From Tubiluchus corallicola (lineage: Eukaryota; Priapulida; Priapulimorpha; Priapulimorphida; Tubiluchidae): DNA of 64,000 bases. Made by a program: the position numbers and the translations under genes. The notes under the pieces are model-generated. The model saw nothing but the letters and a program-made list of their open reading frames with translations, did no database searches and had not been told where the DNA came from. Shown here one piece after another: positions 31,101 to 40,919 of this stretch. The stretch's first letter is position 1. Every line of letters starts with the position of its first letter. Where the stretch lies: the NCBI GenBank assembly GCA_030141605.1, contig JAQGDQ010000546.1, forward strand, positions 81,217 through 145,216. The letters run 5' to 3'.

Positions 31101-34100
31101 ATTTGACTGGTTTGTTGTTGTCACTTAACCTTCAGTGGCTGTTGGCATTTAGGATGATTTGTATAAATAATAGCTTTTATGAACAAATATGCAAAAACAG
31201 ACATTTTTATGGAACTTTATACTGCTTGTCAAACACTTATCATAATATTATGTTGAGACTTTTTAATTTTCCTGTACTTATAGATGATTTTGGCAATCTT
31301 GGTGGCTTGGTTATTTTGTGGGATTCTAACCTGGACCAGTGTCCTTCCAACGAACTCAGGTGCTTATGGGTATTATATACGGACAGATATTTATACTGAC
31401 CGTGTCCAGAAAGCAGGCTGGATTTACCTCCCTTATCCAGGTAAATGTAGCGACTGGATCACAGGGTTTTTGGATTCCGGGGATAAAGACATTTAAAATG
31501 AGGTACCATAAAAAGAATGTTGTCCATTGTTTAACCACCACCAATGTGATACTCCCATTTTCCAGAATTATATTTATTGTTGAATAAGTTTTTTTGTTGT
31601 GTTTTGCAAAATAAATTGAAAACATGCTTTGAAAATCAGAATTAAAAACTGTTTTTAATTCAGGTCAGTTAGGTTGTAGGTGAGTGAAGACATCCCACTT
31701 CGCACAAATGACATGAGTTCGATACTCTCTGGGCATTATATATATATCACTTATAAACTTGGTTGTTCACCTCTTGGAGGAAGTTTGTATGCAGTGGCAC
31801 AGGAGCCACTGGGGCAGAGGGGCTGCAGCCCCTTGCCCTGTTTCAAGGGGGCAGTGCGGGAGCAAAACTTTGCCTTTTTGATGGAAAAATGGTGGTTATC
31901 CATGATTGCCCCAAACGTTTACGGGAACATTTATTTTAAAAGAAATATGTGATAGGCAGAAGGCATTTGGGGTGCCTTAGATATACCCTTATATATAAAC
32001 CATGTTGTTTTTAGCGTGGCCACAGAAATATGGGTAAACAAAATGTGCCCTTTTCATAAATTCTGCCTCCTGTCATTTGCTGCTGGCACCCCTGTATTAT
32101 GTATGTACAGCTGAACATGACTAAGGCACTTCTGCTGGTTCAGTGACTCATCTTAGGGTGTTATTTTGATAATGAGCTAGTATCCGGTGATGCCACAAAC
32201 ATCTCATTGTTGGTGGTGAGCAAGTGCAGAATTCTCGAGTGCTTATCAAAATAAACTCTTGTGGCTTAAGCAGAATCATAGCATATGTACCTTCGAGAGC
32301 AAAATCCTAGCTAATTAAAATGGAATTGTCACTTAGTGAATGCTCAGATTAGCTTAAAGAAGTTTTAGAATACGTGACATTCATTAGCCTGAGAAGCCTG
32401 AAATAAGTCTAATTTCACTAATGTAGATACATTTCTGTATATGTCAACTCTCTGAAAAACGTTTATGTTTTCACCCAATTGTGTATGTGATGTTTGTGCT
32501 TTTGTGTATTTTTCAGGTAAATATGGACGCCCAACAATCAGTGTTGCTGGTTTCACTCTTGGCATCATGACGTTTATATGCGTTATAGTGAAAGACATTG
32601 GTGATTATAATGCATTAGCTCAGATAACCAGAATACCTCAACCACCTAGCCATGCTGTTAATAGAGGTATAATATAATAGATTACTACATAGAGTATGTC
32701 ACAGTTTGAAGTGACAGTTTTGCAGTAACAACTTTATGTTTGTTGCTCTGCGATACCATTACATTGAAAAAAGTGGAACTTGTACTAAAATGATCAAATT
32801 TATTTAGCAACCTAAACTAGTATTGCGGTTACTACTGAAGAGATCGTTGCATTTTATTAACACTGCTGACTTGCAAACATCTTGTAAATGCTTAAAGATC
32901 TCTTCTGACAAAAACTTTTTTAAATCTTCTCTACTTTTATAGTGTGTGAAATGAATTTAAAAAATAATGAAACTTGCTGTAAATTGTAAAATTAACATGA
33001 AGTGAATTTATATGTTTTCCTCTGTGTCAATGCTTCAGTGTTTTCTGTAATGCTGGTGTAAATCTTTAGAATTATTTTGTTTTTGTTTATTTTATTTGTA
33101 AGAATTTATGCATACATAGTGAACAGCTAACATTTTATAATACGTGTAATTTTTTATTAAAAGCATTATATCAGCTACAAACTCCTAGTAGTTGAAATGT
33201 TACTTATCATCACAATTAATTCTTTTTTGCGTGATATTAAGCATTTTGCTTTTATTAAGAGTTTGATGACTTTAGTCTGTGTGTTTTAAGCAAGCAGTTT
33301 ATTTTAATAATATAGCAATGTAACTTTTGTTGTCACAGCTTTCCCTTTAATTTAGAAATCTGTAAAATTATCTATTTCTAAGTCATGGTTAACAATTGCA
33401 AAGCTGAATTTTGAATTTTAATTTGCAGTATTATATTTTGTAGGTGTGTTTGTCCAGGGAATCAGTGTTGTCTTGGGTGTGGCATGCGGCTCTCCAATTC
33501 CCTCAATACCATATGGTCAGAACCATGGTTTAATCAGCCTAACCAAAGTGTGCAGCCGAAGAGTCATGTACTGCACAGGCATCATTTTACTAGTCTTCTG
33601 TTTGCTGTCCAAAATTGCAGCTGTGCTGACATGTCTACCTGATCCAGTGATAGGTGGGTGTGCAGTTTGTGACATATCAGTGTGAACATGCCTTATTTGT
33701 TCAGCAGTGCAGTAATAACCTTTTATGGCAATTTCTCCGGCCAACGAAGAAACTCAAGACAATGCAAATAGTCTAGAGGTTTAATTTGTGTTATTAGCTT
33801 CTTAGATAGCAATAGGAGAAATCTTGACAGCAACTAGTAAACCAGGCAGATCGTTTTCATATCAGCAATGCCAGAACTATCTTATTGCAAGCAGTTTGCA
33901 CTGCTGAGATTGTTGTTGCTTTAGTATGTCATCAAAACTTTTAAAAGTAATAGTTCATTCAACAAAAGGTGGAGCGTCGATACTTGTTTGTATTTTTATT
34001 CAAAACTGCCTTATTAACTTATATTGTACATTAGTAATTGTCAAGCTTATCAGTTAGTTCAGCAGAGTAATGCATAAAATAATCAGGATTGCTCATTTTG

Positions 34101-36164
34101 GTTAAAATTTTGTACAATGGTATAGAGTCCATCAAACTGATTAATTTTGGATATGAAAATCATCCAATATGGCCATTCTCATGACCGCCAAATTGGTTTT
34201 AGCATATTACATAGGTCATGCCTTAGCTGTCAAAGCAGCTAAGATGACAGTACTGTTGTCTAAATATAGGTTTTCAAGGTCAAGCAATCCACGTCTGATG
34301 CTTAAACCACGACATACCTCATTTAGGGTCTAAAAACGGATGCCGAGATGAGCAATTATCCAAAACTAATCATATTGAATGGATTAGCCTTCTGCAAAGG
34401 TTTACAACTTTTAGGCAAAATGAGCAATTTTTTCATCATTTTGCAGAAGTAAATTATAAAAATTTGGCTATAATGGTTTGGGTTTTGAACAATTTTTATT
34501 TTGAAGGTTATGAAAGTTGTTGAAAGCAGCCAAAAGTATTTATTCTAATTTGCTTTAGAGGAATAGTCTGTATTTTTCATGTATTTGCACAGCCCCATTT
34601 TGTGTGCTAGACTATAGGAGTGATTCACGATGCAATCCATCAGTTGTGAACTACTAGAAAGCAGCAACTTTCTTTTTATAGCATATTCTTTCATAATTTG
34701 CAATTTTTACTCTAGGTGGAGTGATGCTCATTAGTATGGCTATTGTTATATCTGTCGGCTTGCTCAATTTAAAAAGACTGGAGTTGCAATCTGGCCGTAA
34801 TCAGTTTGTTTTAGGCTTTGCTCTGTTGCTACCTCTGTGTACCTCGTCGTGGTTACGTGAAAATCCAAATGCTATAAATACAGGTCAGTAACTGTACTGG
34901 GAAACGAGCAAACAAACTCCGTCTAGATCAGATTTTTGGGCAAGAGAATTTCTTGAAGTGCAAACAAATATTTTCCATATGCAAGACGTGTTGTGGTTCA
35001 GCCACATAAATTATTAAATCAAGTTTGCTAAAATGAAGTATTTATTATTTTACTTTTGGATTGTAAAATTCATAAGAAATATTTTGTCACCTAGCTTGGC
35101 AATTTCGCAGCCTGAAAAATTGTGAAAAGCTCTTGTGTTTTCCTTTGTTTCATTTCACAGCTGCGAGTTCATTTTTGGCATTGCCATAATTATTAAGAAT
35201 TGTGTGTAAGCTGAAAGCTTATTGGTTTAGTTATAAGTTGACTTACCAGAGGTATCATTTATTGGTGAGTAATTTTTTCTACAGGCACGTGTTGTAACAA
35301 ATTGATGTTAGAAGGTATTAAAAGCAGATTTGGTGATCGCTTTTGAGGCAAACTCACGTTTTTCGACATTTTGTTTTTATTATTGAGTTTAATAAAAAGT
35401 GAAGAAATTCAAAATAAAAAGAAAACTAGAGTTCAAATTGATGATATTTCTGCTTGGAATCATGTCGACGTACTGCATCTTCACTTTTGACAGTTGTGGT
35501 CTAGCCTCACGTTTTCAAGTGTTTGAAACTGTTTTGAAAAATCTTAGCTAATTGTTTCACCTATAATGTTACCTGACTACACAGAAAGCAAAACATCATA
35601 TCAGACCCCTGACTCTGTTAGTCTAGCTGAAATATATAAATCATTCTTTAAGATTTTGTTACACTAAGAAATGAGGGAGATTTGAGTTTTTTCTAATGCA
35701 TCCCAAAAAGAAGACCAAGCCTGTTTTATTTACAACTAGTAATCACGTGCTTGGCAATAGGTTTCGAGAGTATATTCGATTAATGTAATTAGAATACATT
35801 CTGGTTTATGTACTAATTTGTGTACTTAATTATTTGTATCAATCTGAAATGTTTTCTTGAAATTGACCTCTTCACAGGTGTTCCTGAAATAGACAATATT
35901 ATCAGCATCATTCTCAGCACGCCGATGTTTCTTGGTGCCATAGTAGGATGCTTCTTAGACAATATTCTACCTGCCACTCCTGAAGAACGAGGTCTTGTGC
36001 ACCAGAATTATAGCAGCTCTAAGAATGAACGTGAATGCGACGTTTATTCGTTTTCGTTTACGCACAAGTTAAGATCCATGAATTACAGGTGGTTACGGAA
36101 AGTTCCTGTTTCCTCACTGTTTCAGCATGAGTTTGATGACGACATTAGCTTGACCTCATTTTAG
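25103..36164 (+). CDS. SLC23-family nucleobase/ascorbate transporter, 12 exons, 589 residues
   Basis: Multi-pass plasma-membrane transporter of the NAT/NCS2 family, which moves ascorbate or nucleobases with Na+ or H+. Exons: 25103-25131, 25388-25499, 26629-26780, 28074-28174, 28821-28921, 29850-30031, 30875-30995, 31284-31440, 32517-32666, 33444-33653, 34716-34883, 35878-36164. All are GT-AG, phases join, and the sum is exactly 590 codons with the stop. Family marks: the QH motif at residues 47-48 (GLQ|HLL across intron 2), LPEWKCP, the GPLTVVPMISLLGL segment, GWIYLPYPG, IGDYNALAQI, SHAVNRG, the NAT signature QNHGLISLTK at 394-403 followed by CSRRV, and LPATPEERG near the end. The NAT motif begins with Q rather than the P of vertebrate ascorbate carriers, so substrate is uncertain. 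The start in tiny exon 1 (MSNCTAHQHN) is the least certain part. Confidence 0.93.
28498..28640. repeat. AG-rich low-complexity tract (SLC23 intron)
   Basis: Purine-rich stretch of GAAAGA, GAGAAAGAAG and GGGAGGGAAGAGAG blocks about 180 bases upstream of exon 5. No gene. Confidence 0.7.
29245..29375 (+). repeat. Dispersed repeat family A, copy 3 (SLC23 intron 5)
   Basis: Carries ATACCTCTGTAGGCCCAGTG, TCTCATCTTGG and later TTGCCACAAGCATCCACATT, matching the order in the copy at 32105-32225. Confidence 0.6.
31792..32094. mobile_element. Probable hAT-type MITE (SLC23 intron 8)
   Basis: Begins CAGTGGCACAGGAGCCACTG followed by a GC-rich hairpin, GGGGCTGCAGCCCC, a design common for hAT-derived MITEs. 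A plausible other end is GCTGGCACCCCTG at about 32082-32094, which gives a short imperfect inverted repeat. A clean 8-bp target duplication was not found, so the right boundary is tentative. Confidence 0.4.
32105..32225 (+). repeat. Dispersed repeat family A, copy 4 (SLC23 intron 8)
   Basis: Contains GGCACTTCTGCTGGTTCAGT, GACTCATCTTAG, GATAATGAGCTAG and GATGCCACAAACATCTCATT. Reference copy for the family in this window. Confidence 0.6.
34088..34428. mobile_element. Fold-back MITE-like inverted repeat (SLC23 intron 10)
   Basis: Left arm starts ATTGCTCATTTTGG and includes TCCATCAAACTGATTA and TTTTGGATA. The right arm, read in reverse complement, starts ATTGCTCATTTTG and includes TCCATTCAATATGATTA and TTTTGGATA in the same order. 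Arms of about 90 bp diverge by indels, with about 170 bp between them. No coding frame and no obvious target duplication. Confidence 0.55.
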
Positions 36165-37189
36165 ACTGTGGCTGTTTATGTTACAACATTAAGACAGGTA
36201 AATGAAGTTTACATTTGTGATACATTAGATGTCTTGCTCACTGAGACTGATTGGTACTATGATTGGAGTATATATGGGAATTTCGCCATCATCGTTATTG
36301 TGTATGTGATACAATTATTTTTAATGATTCAGTGACTCAGGAAACATGACAGTATTGGATATTACAGCTTTGTCGCTCTATGACGACATGAGAGATATAT
36401 CTGCTGCAAGCCAGCAGGTTATAATAATAAATAATAATGTCGTTGTTTAATGAGTAGTAATGAAAAAGCCGTTTAAGAAATGCTTGTCTTGGATTCACTC
36501 ACCTGTGTTATCACTTTAAACTTATTATAGGGTGGATTTTCAAAATTTAATATTGAAACATGTGAAAATCTATATATTATCTTTGTGAAAGACAAACTTG
36601 TAAATAGTAGTGTGATCAGTATATTGAAATAATAGTTAGGGACTTAGAGTTTAATGTGGGTAATGTAGACAACGTCTTTTACAAAAACATAATTACAATT
36701 ATAAAACGTAAGTAATTTAATGCCTGGGTTTTGTTGTTAGTTTTGAAAATAATTTCCTGATTGATCGAATTTTGACCTACATTGTGCATGTTCACTGCTT
36801 TTGCCTTTTTTCAATATGTTCTTATGATTTAGATAAGAATGTGGACGAAAGTGAATGAGTCTTTCAAATGTTAGCTGGGCTATTGTTATGTGATAGCCGC
36901 TTGAAACTTGCTTTAAGTGCCAAAAAGGCACTGCTGATGCTTATACAGTATGGTAGCTGTATTTTCCGCTGCAGCAATTGTAAAATAGTTTCCTTTGTCA
37001 ATCATATTTGTGGTCGTTTTTTGTCTTATTATTTTTATGTTTATAATTGTGTATTTTGTGTCATGCCATCATGCAGCGTCTTCTGTAGAAAATTATCGAA
37101 AATCTGTGGGATCGCATATTTTTCTTATGTTACCATTTGAAGTACCAAGTAAATTATTCTTTTTCATACGTCTTTTTGAAAAATTAAGT

Positions 37190-37219
37190 CACTGACTGAC
37201 TGACTGACTGACTGACTGG
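37190..37219. repeat. (TGAC)n microsatellite
   Basis: Seven head-to-tail TGAC units. Confidence 0.95.
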
Positions 37220-37463
37220 CTGAACGAGAATGGCTATAGTTGTTACCTAATTGATGAAATTATTTTTTGATTTGTCTGGTTAACAGTATAAATTAGAAAC
37301 TAGATAATAACTGCTTGCCAGCAGAGCAAATATTGCATATCCAGCATGTCTTGTTAATACAATTAATGTGCAAGTTATATTGGCTCTACTTTTTATTAAA
37401 CTGAGCAAAACACAATTTTATGCAATTTTGTTATAATTGTTTTTACTATAAGCTCGTCATGCA

Positions 37464-37516
37464 TTAATAATAATAATAATAATCAACAACAACACAACAA
37501 CAACAACAACAACAAC
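37464..37516. repeat. (AAT)n/(AAC)n compound microsatellite
   Basis: AAT units run directly into AAC units. Confidence 0.95.
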
Positions 37517-37679
37517 ATCCTGACAATCGTCAGTGTAGACGAAATATAAAAGGTAAAATCCTATGAATCAGTGCAACTGTCTGTGATGTGTTAAGTTACC
37601 AATGGCACCACTTCGAAAATGATTAGGATCTTTATTTTTGACCTTTAACATGTGACAAGTTTTGCAATATCAAGTCTTA

Positions 37680-38388
37680 AGGCCCGTTTTGACTACCGTT
37701 TTTCTTGCTGCTTTTAACGTGTTAATGTGAAAATTAACATCGCTCTCTATATCGCTCCAGTGTTTTCACTAGCAGCTTTCTCGCTGCGATTATCGCTACC
37801 TTTTTTATGGTCCGTGAAAACAGACACCACTGCATGATAGCTGCGTGTACGGTTGTACAAGTACACCATATACTTGCTTCTTAATTCATTGATAGATAAT
37901 ACATTGCCTACAATTATGTATGTTATTATTATTATTTTCCCACTCACACGCCTTGTTTTTCTTGGCATGTTGAATCAACAATCTGCAGTGAACTTCAGTT
38001 CACACTCATCTTCGCATCAAAAGCAAGTCATCAATACGTCATGCAATGGCACTTGTACTAGCTAGATTAAAGCAGTGACGTTATTTACTAGCCTACACCG
38101 TAATGAGTACAGGATTGTTTGATGGCTTGCGCATTACGCAACATGCACAAAAATGCTGCTATATAGCCATTTTCGCGGGCGTTTTTGTGGCGTAACATGC
38201 AAGAGCTTTTTTCTCGATCCGATTAACGTTTCCACGGGTTTTTTGTCGCTCCAGCATGGAGATGCCAAGAAAAAAGCGTTTTCTCGCCAGGCTGCCTGTG
38301 TTTTTTGCAAGAGCTTTTCTTCCTTGATCGATAAACGTTTTGCAACGATTTTGCCAACAGCGAGAAAAACGTTAGTCAAAACGGGCCT
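37680..38388. mobile_element. Harbinger-like MITE with 31-bp inverted ends and TTA target sites
   Basis: A 709-bp element. Left end AGGCCCGTTTTGACTA at 37680, right end TAGTCAAAACGGGCCT ending at 38388. The 31-bp ends match with two mismatches, and 3-bp duplications TTA flank it (37677-37679 and 38389-38391). A 3-bp TTA/TAA duplication with a GGCCCGTTT-type terminus fits the PIF/Harbinger superfamily. Only short shadow frames inside; no transposase. Confidence 0.8.
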
Positions 38389-38391
38389 TTA

Positions 38392-40919
38392 GGCTAAGTA
38401 TTCTTTGTCTATATTGAACTAAACATCACTGACCAGAAAAATCAAGCTGTGATGTAAAATTGAGTCTAATTAGTAGGTGATCTCCGCTTAAACTTAATTA
38501 ACGTTGCAGTTAGTTTTACCTTGATCTAATTAAGGTGCCGGAAATGATGCTGGGCATTTTTGTCTTTGAGAACCTGTCAAGGTTACATGCCAAAAAAGCG
38601 CAAAATGGTTTTGATAGAGGTTAACTAATGAACTGTATCAACTGACACACTATAATATCTGTAGTGCTGCTTGTTTCATTGAATGTGACAATTTGTATTG
38701 AGACATAGATCAGACGGCCTGTTTTTCTACCTATCTGCCTTTGTCTGTCCACCCAACCATCCCTCCATCTATCTGTCCAGTAGTTAATAGAAGTAGCTAG
38801 GATCTCACTCAAAATATCAGCTGTCAAATCTTGTTGGTTCTAAAAATCTTACTGGTTCTAGCAGAATCACCGCAGTAATAAGGTTTTGGCGGTTTCGGGA
38901 ACTGCTACTAATTTCACTGTAAATTCACGGTGTGAAATAAAGTAAAGCAAGTTGTAGTAACGTAATTTACAAGAGATTCAGCCACACTGGAAGTAAATTA
39001 AGTACATGTAGTTGCTATGCAAATTTAATAAATGAAGATGAAGAAAGTAAAACTTCCGAGTACTAATAATCAGTGGACTCGTGCTATTAAAAATACATTA
39101 ATCGTTTAAGTCACCTAATGTATAAAACTTAAATGTAGCAAATACAAAGGGAAGCTTATTTAGACAACTTTTAAACGAGTTAAGAAAGTCTCCATTTCAA
39201 ATGCAGACTGCCAAAAATGTGCTTAAGACAAGTAAACACAGCCAGTAAAAACTAGACTCTGCTATGAGTGCTTGAGTGATTTGATGTACAATGTATATAT
39301 ATATAATACAACTGCCTAACTAATTGTGCTGCGTTACGTTTCAGGCGGGATGACATGTACTGATAGCTAATTAGTTTTTTTAGTTCTTGTATGTCTTAGT
39401 TTCCTGAACAGACTGTGGATGAACCTGAATTTGAACATAAACTATACTATTACATAGAGTCATAGACCGATGGTTCACTCCCTGGTACACGCCTCCGTGC
39501 TGAAGTACTTGGCCGTAATAATAATTCGTGCTGTATATGATCTGCAACAGTCATGATACAGTTTACAAAAGATGCAAGCAAAGCATTCATAAAGCGAAGA
39601 CGGCTTCTGGTCATAGTAATCACCAGTATAATAGCTCTAAACAATGGCTTCGTCTTCCCAACGAACATCCTCTTCCGCAAGCGCTCAAATTACACGTTTT
39701 CGTTATTAACTTGGTAATTCCTGCTGGAGGCTATTAACAATGTGCGCTGAGCGTATATTACGCAATACTATGCGGTATAGAATGCTTTTTGTCCAAGTAC
39801 AGACTTTGTGGAGACAGCTGTATGATCTTAATAATGACATTTGAACGTCGTCAACACTTGCTGTTTTCTAAAGCAAAGTCAAGAAATATTTAGAAACGTT
39901 GTCTTATTAATGTGTGTGTAAATAGGTATTTTATTTTTTGGCACGAACGAAGTTCAATGTTGCTGTAAGTCCCAATTAGGCCTTTATTTATTGTCTTAAT
40001 TTGTGGTTGTTATAATTTTTAGCCGATTGAATGTCCCTTGTGGACTATTGTTTCTTATATGTAAGGAAATCGACGTAAAATAAACTTACTCAAAAGACTT
40101 AAACATAAAGTGTAAGATAAACAAAAAATTATATAAAACAATTGCAAATCTACATAAGCAACAGAGATCTTTTAATCAATATATTTCATGTCTTTGTTCA
40201 ATGGTAAATTTCAGCCTTGGTCGACTGTATGGTAGCATACCGCAAAGACTGGCACTGAGCTGTTGTTGCTGTTCGTCGCCGTTGCCGTCATCGTCGTGTT
40301 GTTGTTGTTGTTGTTGTTTATTAACCTTGATCAAGCACTTCAAGGAATACTAGGTACTGTTACAAAAATATGTACAAAAACTTACAAGATCTTTGAAGAT
40401 CTATGGAATTTTTTATCGGTATACTAATACTTCCTGCATGTCAATTAAAGACTATATTAACCACATTAACCTATAATAATTTGGAGTTTAATTATACTTA
40501 AAACAAGTTACTAGAGTTCAATATGAAATTTTTTGCTGTTGATAAAATGAAATCCCTTCTACACCCTTACGGCACACTCATTATGACGCATTTTCTTTCC
40601 CATACGCATCAGTGTCAGAAAAGAAAGCAAAGTTTGTTCTAATCTTACGTCTCTTTGGTCTACTTTTAGACAGACTTAGTCAAACATTGATAGACATCAG
40701 AAGATTGTGAATCGATAACTTTTACCACCTGTGCTTTAAGGTGTTCCACTTCACATATAAGCGGCTTCTATCTAACCATCATAAACCAAAAAACTCTCAC
40801 GACATGGTTTTGTATCAGAAGCTTTTACCTAACCTGGTTGTGCAATGTACATCAAAAGTTTTCACCACACATTGTTGAATGTCAGTAGCTTCTACTTTTC
40901 ATTGTTGCGCATTATTAGT
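38392..40919. other. Intergenic region between SLC23 and the ankyrin-cGAS-like gene
   Basis: No gene recognised. A less AT-rich patch at 39450-39740 has overlapping frames on both strands without family resemblance. A (GTT)n run occupies 40289-40318. The last 250 bases (about 40670-40919) hold degraded copies of a 50-60-bp unit resembling the C-terminal coding end of the next gene. Confidence 0.5.

Larger units (their letters stand above)
36165..37676. other. SLC23 3' flank, intergenic
   Basis: A polyadenylation signal AATAAA at 36426-36431 would give a 3' UTR of about 280 bases for SLC23. The rest is AT-rich DNA with the two short tandem repeats listed separately and no gene. Confidence 0.5.

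Noticed and set aside
39450-39680. 76-codon minus-strand frame in a less AT-rich patch (starts MRKRMFVGKTKPLFRAIIL)
   Set aside because: Briefly considered as a receptor tail or small membrane protein; no family motif, no splice partners, and an overlapping frame on the other strand is equally open.
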